From Mytilisepta virgata (lineage: Eukaryota; Mollusca; Bivalvia; Mytilida; Mytilidae): DNA of 64,000 bases. This document shows positions 1 to 12,200 of this stretch, one piece after another. The number at the start of each line of letters is the position of its first letter. Within the stretch, counting starts at the first letter, position 1. The position numbers were made by a program, and so were the translations under genes. The stretch lies in assembly GCA_028015205.1 (NCBI GenBank), contig CM051513.1, positions 42,784,841 through 42,848,840 on the forward strand. Reading direction: 5' to 3'. Below the pieces are notes generated by a model. It had not been told where the DNA came from, did not search any database, and saw only the letters and a program-made list of their open reading frames with translations.

Positions 1-958
1 TGTCACCCCTATAAATCATGTGATATATGTATAAGATTAAATCCGTATACATCATGTATACATCATAAAATTAAAAGGTTGCAAAACGTGGCATATTACA
101 TTCTTGAATAATAATAAAATATCACTAGCGCTTTCATGCTTTCTAGCAATCATCAGGTGAATTTTACTGAACTATAATATATAGTATTTTCACCTGCGTC
201 ACCAACGATGACCGCAGGTCTAGTAACCGCCGGACTCCGTCCGTCAGTCCGACCGTCGCATTTATGGATGCAATGTGTGTCTAATCTGAAACTCAAAAAG
301 TATAAAAGCTACAGCTTTCAAACTTTGCATAGTTATTATATACATATTAAAGATGTGTAGCTCCCCTTTTGGTGAAATCTGAAGGGAAAAAAAAATAGTG
401 CACTTCTGAAATTTTGAACAGTGGGTGTGAACACAAGGAGGATGTGCAGCTTCTATTAGGGTTGATAAAAATGAAGATTTTATTGCATGTTTAACTATTG
501 GCTCTCTAACATTTTGCAAGTGACGCAGGTCCAGACATCTATTGGTCTTGTTATTCTTCTGAGTACCATTAAAAAGTAGATACACATCCGATAATGGTGA
601 CACACGGTAATATATGCAGTGAAATTGTTATACACCACGCAACGAAATTGGGGTGGTATAATGTTTTTGGCCCGTCTGTCTGTCCGTCCGTGTGTCATAA
701 AATGTTGTCGCCTGGATAGGGTTTTATTTGTTCATAGATTTCCACGAAACTTTGGGAAGTTGTTTGTAATTTTAAATACTTGAATTTAATTCCAAGTAAA
801 ATATCAATCAGCATATCAACACAATAGCAAAGCAACTACAAAAATAGAACTTTTCAAAAATTAGCACCACTGACGAAACTCGCATCTAGCATTTATTATA
901 AATCTGACACATCCACACTTCGTGTGTTCTTTTACAGTTTAACACGTCTAATTTCAGA
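1..958. other. AT-rich flank with dispersed-repeat fragments
   Basis: I recognise no gene here. Two pyrimidine-rich stretches built on GTCC/GTCT steps (about 239-260 and 670-700) and the surrounding text look like fragments of dispersed repeats. The short open frames on the minus strand show no coding pattern. Confidence 0.4.
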
Positions 959-1351
959 ATGCCTCCACCAAAGTATTACCCTTGTGTCCTTTGTTGTAAA
1001 CGCACAAAGCCTATAGAAAGGAGAAATCTGAGTGGTCAAAAGAATAAGGATCTTCGGAAATATCTTATAAATACATTATTTATCCACCCAACTGAAGTAA
1101 ATGAAGGTGTAAAATGCAATAAATGTAGACTATTTTGCACAAAAGAAATTAAACAAAAACAAGCACCCAAAAGAAAACAAGACAATAACAAAAATGACCC
1201 AGATTTCGTGCCGTCAGTCAAGATCTACAGATCTAATTCTGAACTACCACGATCACCTCCCAGTGTGAAATTACAAATACCCTCAACTGCATGTAGTCAT
1301 GTGCAATGTGTTGTATGCAAACGACATGGGCCAAAATTGTTAAAACACTAA
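959..1351 (+). CDS. Hypothetical 130-aa cysteine-rich, zinc-binding-like protein
   Basis: This is an open frame of 130 codons from ATG to TAA. Cysteines fall in three clusters: C9/C12/C13, C53/C56/C60 and C112/C117/C120, with a lysine-rich linker at about 61-80. Paired CxxC and CxxxC spacing suggests a zinc-binding fold. The ATG follows a pyrimidine-poor TTTCAG, so the frame could also be an exon starting just upstream. I do not recognise the family. Similar small Cys-cluster modules occur at the start of some animal transposase-like genes, but that is only a guess. No partner gene is visible next to it. Confidence 0.35.
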   Translation: MPPPKYYPCVLCCKRTKPIERRNLSGQKNKDLRKYLINTLFIHPTEVNEGVKCNKCRLFCTKEIKQKQAPKRKQDNNKNDPDFVPSVKIYRSNSELPRSPPSVKLQIPSTACSHVQCVVCKRHGPKLLKH

Positions 1352-2221
1352 CCTGTTGTCTTCTTTTTTATGCACCTGATAAATATTCCGTAAAAATATT
1401 GATTGTTCAATTATTAGTATTTCAATGTCATCAGTCGTGTAATTGATGCCATGAGAATTTCGACATTATCCAGTCTGAAACTGTGTTACAAACGGTTTTT
1501 CATTATAATCTTAATCATGATTATGAAATCGTTCAAGAACTCAATTTAGAAAAAAAAAACACATTTTTTCCTGAAATCTGTGATTTTTCCCAAAAAAACA
1601 AGCTTTTTACCCCAAAATGATATCGCTTGCATATATATTTTTCTATAGCATGATTAATTTTATTAAAATGTTCATAGAAAAAATATTTCCAATATAGAAA
1701 AGTCTATCATTTTATTTATTTTCCTTTTTATCTTGAAAATAACAAAAAAACGGGATTTTTTTTACTCAAATCTACGTTTTTTACCCCAAAAATGAGAAAA
1801 AATACATTAAACGAAAAAAACTTATAATGAATGAAAACAAAGGGTATTTCAAAGGATAAATATGGTAAAAAAAGATATTTTTGATATTGGGCCAAAAATG
1901 ACCCTTATCACCCCTACTCCTTTATTTACATAGCTTTTTAAGTGAAAGCTGTTTGCTCAATATATAAATAACATGTTATTTGCCAATCTAAATAAAGCAC
2001 ACAAAAAAGAAATGAAAATAAAGCAACAAAAAGAGGCGAAAAAACAAATATACAGTATTTTTTAAGTTAAAATATGACTGAACTTGGACTAAGGTGAAAA
2101 ATTTATTGTATAACCCTTTTTTATTCATTTTCACTCATATCTTGCTATAATCTCGAGTATTTTTGTAGCAAGTCTTAGCCAATAATCTTTTACAAATTAT
2201 ATTGTACAAATATGCACTTAC
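1352..2221. other. Low-complexity A/T-rich intergenic stretch
   Basis: Runs of A and T and repeated TTTTTACCCC-like phrases (about 1590-1800) dominate. No gene or RNA could be supported. Confidence 0.4.
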
Positions 2222-2439
2222 CAGTTTGTATTTCCTAATCTATGTTCCATATCGTCGTCCCCATCCAGGGTTGCAAATTCTCTACCATCGTCGCTGTTAC
2301 AATCAGAAAGTTTGGGCTCAAACTGATATGGTTGAATATCTTCTTCTGCAACAATTGGCCGGTCAACTTCTTCAATGCTTTCAAATGATGAGCTTTGAAA
2401 TGACAGCGATAAATCACTAGCATTGCTGTTTCCATCCAT
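2222..2439 (-). CDS. Possible first coding exon, acidic, with splice donor
   Basis: On the minus strand an ATG at 2439 opens a frame rich in Ser, Asp and Glu that runs to a good splice donor (G|GTAAGTG, GT at 2221-2220). About 50 residues in, the phrase IQPYQFEP is followed by an acidic SDCNSDDG stretch. In my knowledge of invertebrate protein sets, a YxFEP motif followed by acidic residues often begins proteins carrying a P2X7-type C-terminal zinc domain, but that domain itself is not visible here. The rest of the gene would lie at lower coordinates and is not recognisable, so this may be an orphan exon. The stretch just upstream (2490-2560) is less AT-rich than its surroundings. Confidence 0.35.
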
Positions 2440-4176
2440 AATATATTCCTTCTGGTCAATGTAAACAAGTTCAAGAGTAGCCCGCACTGTACGTCATTTC
2501 CGGTCAACCGGGGTCACTCAGCGAGGAAACCCTGTTTCCGGAAATAGCGCTGATTGGATTTCCCACAGGTAAAAATAATCCAACTTCACTCGCTATTTTC
2601 TCCGTTATTACTTGACCAAATTTCATCGGGTTTTTTTGCGTTTTTATACGTTTATTTAGTACTATAAAATGAAAATAACTTGCTATAAGCGTTTTAGTTA
2701 CTCTTTAATAATGTACACAAAAACAATGTTAACGAAAAACAAAACTGAATTCAATTTAAAATCTTAAATAAGACAGTACATGTATATGCATGTACTTTTT
2801 TTGTAAATTTGCTAATCTTTTCTGTTCAGCTCCTTAGCTCGTCTTCTCTTTTAACACATTTATATATTAATTAACTTGTTTGCTTCAGTCTTTACTTAAC
2901 CATGTCTGCAAAACAGAAATCAAACAAAATGTTTATTTCCAAATACATATGCTTTCAAAGTGATAAAGCATGTGCTCCACCAAAACGTATATTATAATTC
3001 ATGTACACTAAATTGTATTGTTACCAATTAACTATTAGGAAGCACATCAATGAATTGATTATCAGAATATTTCATAATGTAGCATATATATAAAGCAGCA
3101 TGACATGTATGATGGTCCACAACCCTTAAATTAAACGTGACAACTGTTACAACAATACTAAAAATCTGACATGTGTGCATGTCTAGGGATTGTGGTATAA
3201 ATATGAGACTACATTTTGCTTGTGTTTTGGGTCACTGTTGTAAATATATTTCAAACATTTTGTTGTAGAAACCCTTTACCTTTATTAATAGCATATTTCA
3301 CCCATTGGGGATTTACAATCGAATACAAATCGTAAATAAAATCAATATGACATTTAGGTACAAATACATAATGTAAACACAGAATCTGAGAACATGTAAC
3401 CGACGTGGACCTCATTTTCGCAATTCTAATGATGCTTTATAAAGTCGCAAACATAAGGCAACAGTTCTTGTTGAAGATTAAGGACTAGTTTTAGTTTTTC
3501 AAATGGAGGTATATGATGTGCGAATTAGGATTATTTTGTTTTATTTTAATAATAAGATTATCTCTGATAGAATCATTAATTTTGAATTTAAAGAAAAAGT
3601 GATATTCGTCTTGAATTATACTGAGCATTGTGTACATAACCTTTGTTCTCTGGGTATGTGTTGGTACCTACCCATTTCAATTTTCAAGATATGTTCGCTC
3701 AGATGAAATTTACTCATCAGTTGTCTATTGATAAAGCTGTTATTTTTTAATAAATAGTCCTCTAATTTAATGTCAGTTTTCAATTTACTATATAAAAATA
3801 ATTTTGAACTATCTGTTTTGAAAGTTTTCTAATGTTTTTGTATTATCATTTTTTAGTTTAGTTTTTAAACTGCCTTTTATTCTATTAAAAGATTTATCAC
3901 GCTGAATATCTACAATATCAATATTATTCTCTATCGTAGTCCTACGGCATTCTCGGGTTGAAACGGAATATATCGACACTTGTCGGCCAGAGTCTTAATT
4001 TAAATAACAAAAGATTAAATACCCTGTCCTTATACAATTATCACCCTTGTTGGTGTGCGACCCGACGGTTTGTCTCCCAGAGGAAAGTAAGGTCACCCGA
4101 GCTGATCGTCGCTGTAATTTACAGCTGATTGTCGTAAATTACACTTGCGGCATTGTCGATTTACGGCAATAAAGAA
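2440..4176. other. Intergenic, no recognised gene
   Basis: AT-rich DNA without a convincing coding pattern on either strand. The 67-codon frame at 3503-3706 has a composition expected of AT-rich filler. Confidence 0.4.
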
Positions 4177-4341
4177 ATGTCGGAAACAGACAGAATATGT
4201 CATGAAAACGACGACGACATATTAGAGCTTTTTCAGACAGACGAGAATGAAAAGTCATTCTCTGGATCGACGAGGTGGATAAAGATGCCAACAACAACTC
4301 GGCTAAGAAGGCCACTGTCAGTGACGGTGTCAATGCCACGA
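4177..4341 (+). CDS. Possible acidic N-terminal exon fragment
   Basis: An ATG at 4177 opens a frame with an acidic start (NDDDILELFQTDENE). Acidic ILELF-type starts of this kind occur in many mollusc transposon-derived and hypothetical proteins. After about 30 codons another frame looks more protein-like (it reads through DEVDKDANNNSAKK), so one frameshift may separate two halves. The left end of a repeat element follows directly at about 4345. The function is unknown. Confidence 0.2.
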
Positions 4342-4344
4342 CCA

Positions 4345-5940
4345 AACTATAGGCTCTCTAGAGCCTGTGTCGCTCACCTGTATCTAATGTGATTTTGGAA
4401 ATTATGTAAAATTATATAATGATTGAGACCAAGATTGGTTTAATTTGACACAGTATTTAAAATTAAAAACAGGTCATCTTAGTGTAGTCTTACAATAGCT
4501 ACTGAAGACATCTTATCATTATTATTTTTGAATATGTGGTCAAGTTGTGACCATTTAGATTTTTTTTTTACAATTTTCTGATAGACTTCTAAACATCTTG
4601 GATGATGGATCGGCACCTCATAAGGAACATTCATGCTATGTTTTGTTACATTCCATTCAGTGGTTCTCTAAAAGAAGTCATTTGTATGCATTTCCCATAG
4701 GGTCCAATGTTAAACTTAGTCCCCCGCTGGCGGCCATCTTGGATGATGGATCGGCTACAAAGTAACAACGCTTGGTCAGCACCTCATAAGGAACATTCAT
4801 GCCAGATTTAGTTTCATTCCATTCAGTGGTTCTCTAAAAGAAGTCACTTGTATGCATTTCCCATAGGGTCCTATGTTAAACTAAGTTCCCCGCTGGCGGC
4901 CATCTTGGATTATGGATCGGCTACAAAGTAACAACACTTGGTCAGCACCTCATAAGGAACATTCATGCCATGTTTGGTTTCATTCCATTCAACGGTTCTC
5001 TAAAAGAAGTCATTTGTATGCATTTCCCATAGGGTCCTATGTTAAACTAAGTCCCCCTCTGGCGCCCATCTTGGATGATGGATCGGCTACAAAGTAACAA
5101 CACTTGGTCAGCACCTCATAAGGAACATTCATGCCAGATTTAGTTTCATTCCATTCAGTGGTTCTCTAAAAGAAGTCATTTGTATGCATTTCCCATAGGG
5201 TCCTATGTTAAACTAAGTTCCCCGCTGGCGGCCATCTTGGATGATGGATCGGCTACAAAGTAACAACACTTGGTCAGCACCTCATAAGGAACATTCATGC
5301 CAGATTTAGTTTCATTCCATTAAGTGGTTCTCTAAAAGAAGTCATTTGTATGCATTTCCCATAGGGTCCTATGTTAAACTAAGTTCCCCGCTGGCGGCCA
5401 TCTTGGATGATGGATCGGCTACAAAGTAACAACACTTGGTCAGCACCTCATAAGGAACATGCATGCCATGTTTGGTTTCATTCCATTCAACGGTTCTCTA
5501 AAAGAAGTCATTTGTATGCATTTCCCATAGGGTCCTATGTTAAACTAAGTCCCCCTCTGGCGCCCATCTTGGATGATGGATCGGATACAAAGTAACAACA
5601 CTTGGTCAGCACCTCATAAGGAAAATTCATGCCAGATTTAGTTTCATTCCATTCAGTGGTTCTCTAAAAGAAGTCATTTGTATGCATTTCCCATAGGGTC
5701 CTATGTTAAACTAAGTCCCGCTCTGGCGCCCATCTTGGATGATGGATCGGCTACAAAGTAACAACACTTGGTCAGCACCTCATAAGGAACATTCATGCCA
5801 TGTTTGGTTTCATTCCATTCAGTGGTTCTATAGAAGAAATTCAAAATGTAAAATGTTAACGACGACGCCGGATGACGACGGACGACGGACGCCAAGTGAT
5901 GAGAAAAGCTCACTTGACCCTTTGGGTCAGGTGAGCTAAA
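4345..5940 (+). mobile_element. Non-autonomous element with 166-bp tandem core (pearl/Helentron-like)
   Basis: The left end near 4345 contains CTCTAGAGCC and then GCTCACCTG. The right end (about 5860-5940) has GACGACGGACGACGGACGCC, then a hairpin that pairs AGCTCACTTGACC with GGGTCAGGTGAGCT around a short loop, then TAAAA. The ends thus carry subterminal inverted GCTCACCTG/CAGGTGAGC boxes. Between them lies a tandem array of about 166-bp units. This architecture matches what is known of bivalve pearl-type elements, which are thought to be Helentron-associated. A terminal hairpin next to a CTAA agrees with a Helitron-type 3' end. No protein is encoded. A similar right end recurs at about 59660-59730. 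Confidence 0.6.
4594..5833 (+). repeat. Tandem array, 166-bp period
   Basis: The landmark CATCTTGGAT recurs at 4735, 4901, 5067, 5233, 5399, 5565 and 5731, exactly 166 bp apart each time. An earlier copy at 4594 is 141 bp before the next and lacks about 25 bp. Two monomer variants alternate irregularly: CGCTGGCGGCC and CTCTGGCGCCC. The repeated 61-66 codon frames over these units are repeat translation, not genes. Confidence 0.9.
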
Positions 5941-5949
5941 AAACAGTTG

Positions 5950-6360
5950 CCTTAACATCGCTTTGTAAGATATCTTATAAATATTCTTTTATATAAGATA
6001 TAGTTTATAAGATATCTCATATACTTTATAAGGTATCTTATAAAGAAAATTATATGAGATATCTTATAAATTATATGAGATATCTTATAAACTATATAAG
6101 ATATCTATCTTATAAACTATATAAAATATCTATCTTATAAAGTATACAAAGACATCTCATATAATATATAAGATATCTTATAAACTTTATAAGATATATT
6201 ATATAGTGTATACGATATCTCATAAAGTTTACAAGATATCTTAAATATTTTTTATACAAGATATCTTATATACTTGCTAACATATCTCATATATTTTATG
6301 AGATATCTTATAAATTATAGTTCATATGAGATATCTTATAAGGTTTATTAGATATCTTGA
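5950..6360. repeat. Palindromic AT-rich array built on AGATATCT
   Basis: About two dozen copies of the palindrome AGATATCT or near variants (TAAGATATCTTATAA) lie about 10-40 bp apart, with both strand orientations indistinguishable. The stretch could fold into cruciforms. It starts right after the right end of the 166-bp tandem element. Confidence 0.75.
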
Positions 6361-7822
6361 AGTTAGAATAAATGTAAATACATGTATTACACGAAAATCA
6401 TTAAACTGAGATTGGACAGGACTAAATTATTCCAGCTGTTCTCCTGTCGATAAATATGTAATGGTTCATTTTCTGGTATATAAAAATGAAATTGCTTAAT
6501 AATTTATTTCAAGTTAAATATACAAACTTAAGTACAAAAATGTACATCCTTGTAATGATAAGCTAAGACTGGTACATCACAAAGTCACGTGATGACGGCC
6601 AAATCATGATTTCTTTGTGTGTGTTCAGTTCGGATTTTCATTGAAGTCATAGCCAAAGTTTTTTCTGACATCATTTTAAGAGAAACCGACAGTAAAAGTA
6701 CATGTTTTATTCTCTTTTAATCTTGCCAGAATATTTCAAGTTTGCCGATCAGTATTAAAGTTCTTGCCATTATCATGTATGGAAATGATCAGTTATACTA
6801 CTGAGTCGATGCCGATGCTGGTGGATTCAAAGTCCCCGAGGGTATCCATCAACAGCTCACTTACTAGTATTTCCGAAATTGATACCTCAAATTTACTGTT
6901 ATAAAATTGTAGAATATGTGGAAACTATGGAGTACCCCCCTTGTGCATAGCTGGGTTTTTAGAGGGTTTTGACTTTACCCCTTTGGTCATTTTGGCATGT
7001 GTAATTTTCTCTTCAACCTTTTGGATTATTGTTTTGGTTTTCAATATTTTTAACCTTTAAAAACAATTTTATAAAATGAAGACCCAAGCTAGTAGCGAAT
7101 TACCAGCATCTGGTGTGGTGTCTGCTGATATCCCATTGTCTTTGCGTCTTCCATCAGAAGTATCACTGTATGCACACAAGAGATACATGTGCTCTTTTAT
7201 TTCTACTAAATAACTTTTTTTTAAATTCCCTAATGATTACCTATGATCTGCTTGTATATGTTCATCTTTAGAATATTCAACATCAATATTGTCTTTAATT
7301 TCAGTGGTTTCATTGTAGGCATCATGGTCATAAATGTTTTGATAAAACAAAAACAATTGCGAATTTATTTTTCTCTAGATTCCTACTAATTTTTGTATAT
7401 TCGTTTGTATTTATATGGTTATTCTTCATTGCGCGCCTGCCATCCATCCAACGAAATTTTACGGAACATTCAATCTGATTAGTCTTAGACAGTTTATACC
7501 TTCAATTCATACTGTGAACCAAATGCCAATATTCTAATATTTTCTTGAGCGTATTCTATTGTAGTATTTAATTGACATAAATATTAAAATATTTATGAGC
7601 AAATGTCAAACGTGACACTTGCGTACATGTATCATAATGTAGAGCACAATACAAAATAAAAGATACCATGTTTTAGACAAGTACTTGTGTGTAACTGATT
7701 TTGTTTGCTTTCTTTTTTTATTGTTTTTTTTGGCCGCTTTTTCGGAAATCTAATGGATTTCGAATCTCACCTGTACAAACATATCCATTATCAATTAATA
7801 AAAGAATAAATTGCCTTTTATC
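6361..7822. other. Intergenic, no recognised gene
   Basis: AT-rich sequence. A block at about 6800-6890 reads like a fragment of a dispersed repeat or old exon (ATGCCGATGCTGGTGG), but no frame supports it. Confidence 0.35.
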
Positions 7823-7989
7823 TTACTGGTTTCCTTTCAGAGGTTGAAACTGTTCCTCCTGGCACTTTCTTAGATGTTTGTCGGCAGTAGCCTTTTTACC
7901 CATGGTCTTGCCACAAAACGGACAATGGAAGTGTCCTCCTTTTTGCTGTATTTGGGCATGTGGTAAGTGACAGCGCACTACATAGCAAC
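7823..7989 (-). CDS. Possible terminal exon with a C2HC zinc finger
   Basis: On the minus strand a splice acceptor (TTTACAG at 7996-7990) precedes a frame that runs to a stop at 7823. It encodes CxxC-x12-HxxxC within HCPFCGKTMGKKATADKHLR, a zinc-finger-like unit, preceded by another Cys/His cluster (CYVVRCHLPH). It looks like the last coding exon of a zinc-finger protein. No upstream exon could be recognised between 7990 and the LINE block at 8841. Confidence 0.4.
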
Positions 7990-8581
7990 CTGTAAATATT
8001 TCGAACAAATTGTTACAATGTAAATTAAATATGAATTTGTTAGTTGATCTGTGATGGACATGCTACATGTACCTCACAAATTATCTTTTTACAGATCCAT
8101 CTATCAATGTTTTTTTTTCTTTACCGAACTTTGTTTTACTTTTTACTACATAGCATCCCAACCCCACAAAGTCCCGTTTAATTTGTCAAATTGCACCTCT
8201 GAACAGACTAGTTATCCTTAACAATAATTTACATGAAGATAGGATTATTTTCATTTTTGTGCCTTCACGAAGAAACGGTACAAAAATCGTGTTAGAACAT
8301 TCCCCTGGGAAAAATATATTTATGTATAGGAAACGACCCCTAGGATATAACATTTAATATTCAGCCTGGGAAAAGCCTGGGATTCACAACCACAAACCCA
8401 CCAGATGACGCGTTTTACCCGAACCACTGTCTGCGTCACGAAATTGGCCTTCTTACCCTTCTCCTTCTTCATCCGGTTACGAAACTCTGAAAACCAATAG
8501 AGATCACCGGACCACCTATCACCGTGAACACCACAATCAGAGGCCTGGCCCTTCATACATCCTTCACATACGTGTATCCAG

Positions 8582-8644
8582 GTTGTTGAGGCGGCTGGGT
8601 AGACAAAGCAGCACGGTCTTTATCTTCCCAGCCGCCTTAACAAC
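8582..8644. repeat. Near-perfect 18-bp inverted repeat (hairpin)
   Basis: The left arm at 8582-8599 (GTTGTTGAGGCGGCTGGG) pairs with the right arm at 8627-8644 with one mismatch, around a 27-nt loop. It is GC-rich in an AT-rich region. It could be the ends of a tiny MITE or a structured transcript element. Nothing else identifies it. Confidence 0.7.
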
Positions 8645-8840
8645 ACGCGGGGAACCCAAAAAGGGAACTACGAGAGCCAGACCAGGAATCAGTATAAAAA
8701 CTGGGAGATCTCTGAACTGCACATCATGATCTGAATCATCAAAAGTCTCCCCTTCCTCTACTGGTCACGGATCTGTTTGCACGTCTCCATTTTGGCACGT
8801 GGGAATTTGGCGTGGATTTCTACCTTAGTGGCGAATTGGG

Positions 8841-8961
8841 TTGATTGATTAAATATTGTTTAACGCAGTCGTTGGCGATATTACAGCCAATATCACGGCG
8901 AGAACTAATATGAAATGGAATGGAGCTGATTAAAATTAAATATAGCATCTTAAACCAATAG
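8841..8961 (-). mobile_element. LINE F, 3' end (split off by LINE A)
   Basis: This is the 3' terminus of an I-group LINE on the minus strand: a (TTGA)n-type tail, the conserved 3' stem-loop, then 3' UTR up to TTAAACCAATAG. The same 3' UTR resumes at 35399 with ACTATTTACA, so LINE A was inserted here. The tandem look of 8841-9080 (two 3' ends in a row) is explained by this nesting rather than by a local duplication. Confidence 0.8.
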
Positions 8962-9290
8962 ATTGATTGATTGATTAAATATTGTTTAACGCCGAGTTGG
9001 CGATATTACAGCCAATATCACGGCGAGAACTAATCTGAAATGGAATGGAGCTGATTAAAATTAAATACAGCATCTAAAACCAATAGACTATTTACAAATA
9101 AAATTAATTCCAGTATAAACAATAAAATACATATATGACAAAAAGTAACAAAACATTTCCAATATCACAGACATGCAAAATATCACAGAAAAGCTATCAT
9201 ACAAATACAATCAATAAATTAATACAAGACAAAACAATAACAAATTAAAATTCTGGATAAGGACTATAATCAGGAATACAGTCAGACGGA

Positions 9291-12200
9291 CTATATTCTC
9301 GAGTATAGTCCCACGTCCTTTAAATATTTTAATATACGGTTGCCAGCAACCTTTGTAAATAAATCTTTCATATTGTTGACTGTGTAGTACCGACAAATAA
9401 TGTCGGATTTATCTACACAGTCAATTAAAAGATGTTCAATACTATGTCGACATTGGCAGGGTATACACTCAGGGGGCGGCTCATTCTCTAAAATAAAAGA
9501 GTGAGTCGTCCTGGTGTGGCCAATGCGACATCTAGTTAAAACAACTTGATCTCTTCGGCTTTTGCCAGAGAAACAAACATTCCTGCCAACAGTTGGCTCT
9601 ATAGAATGAAGTTTATTGTCTGTAAGCAGATCCCACTGGGACTGCCACAGACGTATAATATACTTAAAAATCAAAGGTTTAAAATCAGTATATGGCACTG
9701 ACACATTAGTAATGGGGTCGTCTAAAGCATCCTTCGCTATCCTATCTACAACTGTGTTTCCTCTTATACCAATATGACTTGGTATCCAGAAAAAGATTAT
9801 TTGTTTACCCATATGGACAAGCCTTTTATAGAATTCAATAATGTGTGAAATTAAAGGGCTTTTATACTTTTGACTTTCTATAGCCAATAAACATGAAAGA
9901 GAATCTGAACAAATTAGAAAGTTTTGTTTATCAGAAGATCTAATGAATTTCAAGGCAAGAATGATAGCTCTTGCTTCAGCTGTAAATATAGAACTTGAAG
10001 ATGGAAGACGAAGAGTCGCTGCCCGTTGTCCATAAACAGCAGCAGCAGCTACTTTATCTCCGTCTTTTGATCCATCAGTATAAATGGTATCGAACCCTTG
10101 AAAATTTGATTTAATTTCAGCAAACTGTTGCTGAATTTCAATGGGATTAGTCTCAGACTTTTTATGTTTTCTGAGGTCAAAAATTAATTTAGGCTTGGGT
10201 ATAAGCCAAGGTGGCGATTGAGGTATATTAATAGGGGCTATTTCATCAAGGTTGATATCAGAACCAGAAATATGTGGTTTTATCCGAATACCAAACGGAG
10301 GGATTTTATTTTGATGTTGTTGAAATATATCCTCATAGAGAGGATTGAAAACACAGTCGTAGGCAGGATTTGAAGGATATGCTTTGAGCTTGGTCAAGTA
10401 TTGTAAACCAAGTTTTATCCTACGGTTATAAAGAGACGGCTCGTTCGCCTCTACATATAAACTCTCCACAGGAGATGTTCTGAACGCCCCAAGGCCAAAC
10501 GTAAGCCTTGGTGGTGAACAGTATCTAAAATCTTTATATAGGATTTGCGAGCAGATCCATATATAATGGAACCATAATCAAGTTTTGATCTAATTAAAGA
10601 TCGGTATAAATTTAATAAAATATTTTGATCAGCACCCCAGTCAGTGCTGGAAATAACTTTTAAAATATCTAATGCTTTCAAGCATTTAGCCTTAAGCATT
10701 TTGATATGGGGTAGAAAGATAAGTTTACTGTCAAATAGAATACCAAGAAATCTGGTTTCTTTAACGACCTTAATGGTAGAATTATAAATTTTAAGTTCAG
10801 GGTCTAAATGCAATTTTCGTTTATTACAAAAATGCATACATACTGTTTTGGAGTTGGAAAATTTAAAACCATTTTCCATAGCCCATTTTTCAATTTTATT
10901 TAAAGATAACTGTAGCTGTCTTTCTATGTTGTTCATATTTTTACCTCTATAGCATATAAGAAAATCATCAACATAAAGCGAGCCTTCAACATTCGTTTGT
11001 AATGTTTTAGCCAAACTATTTATTTTGATACTGAATAGAGTAACAGAGAGGATACTACCCTGAGGGACACCCATCTCTTGTTCAAAAGGGTCAGACATAG
11101 TAGTATTAACTTTGACTTTAAACTGTCTGTCTGACAAAAAGTTTTCAATAAATGAGGGTAATCTACCTTTCAACCCCATATCATTTAAGTCTTTTAAAAT
11201 TCCATATTTCCAAGTGGTGTCGTATGCTTTTTCAAGGTCGAAAAAGACCGACACCACATGTTCACCTTTAGCAAACCCGTTGCGTATGAAAGACTCGAAG
11301 CGAACAAGATGATCCAACGTGCTTCTGCCCTGCCGGAATCCACACTGTATATTGGACAGGAGACCATTGGTCTCAAGGAACCAGACAAGGCGGTCGTTGA
11401 TCATCCGCTCCATTGTCTTGCACAAGCAGCTTGTGAGGGCAATTGGCCGATAATTCGACGATTCAAAATGATCTTTTCCAGATGGAAGGCAAGTCACCAG
11501 TTACCCATACTTTATTGAGAAGATCCAAAAGAGTTTCTAAACACGTTTCAGGAAGGTGTTTCAATAGTGTATAATGAATATCATCTGGGCCACATGCTGT
11601 GTCATGGGCCTTTGCCAGAGAATTGTTTAGTTCATCAAGAGAGAAAGGACGGTTGTAGTCTTCTGAATTGTTTGATCTGATCGAAAGTTAAGTTTGGTTC
11701 TTTCGGTTCGGTTTTTGATACGTTGAAATTCCGGAGAGTAATTTTGAGAAGAAGAATTTTTTGAAAAGGTTTCACCAAGTTTTTGAGATATTTCATTTTC
11801 TGCTGTTAAAAGGGTTTGTCCATCTTTTAGATGGTGAAGATTGGCTTTCCTGTTTTTACCGTTTAGTTTTTGAATAAAGTTCCAAACTTTATTCATTGGA
11901 GTATGGGAATTTATTTTTGAGACGAAGTTTTGCCAAGACTTTCGTCTTCTTTGTTTGAATGTTCGACGCGCTTTTGCACGGAATATACGGAAGCTACTTA
12001 AAATTATCTTGGGTGGGATGCCTATTGAATCGTCGTTCGGCCTTCTTCCTATTTGTTTTTGCCTCCTCACAATCATCGTCAAACCATGGTTTGCTAGGTT
12101 GTTTTGGATTTGTCGAGGTTTTAGGAATGGTTCTCTCAGCTATCGATACTAACGTTTCACTAAATTTAAGGACTGGATTTATAACATTATTAAAAGTATC

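Noticed and set aside
258..700. Two overlapping minus-strand frames near the window start
   Set aside because: They overlap in different frames over a repeat-like stretch and show no domain or splice context.
4594..5833. CRISPR-like regular repeats
   Set aside because: Units are contiguous at 166 bp with no unique spacers. The genome is eukaryotic.
4912..5939. Repeated 61-66 codon frames starting M(M)DRLQSNNTW
   Set aside because: They are translations of the 166-bp tandem units, identical apart from unit variants, with no independent coding signal.
8582..8646. Short LTR with TGTTG...CAACA ends
   Set aside because: Only 63 bp, fully explained as a hairpin, with no primer-binding site or polypurine tract next to it.
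8841..9080. Simple tandem duplication of the LINE 3' end
   Set aside because: The 12-bp duplication TTAAACCAATAG and the matching 3' UTR at 35399 show that these are the 3' ends of two LINEs, one nested in the other.
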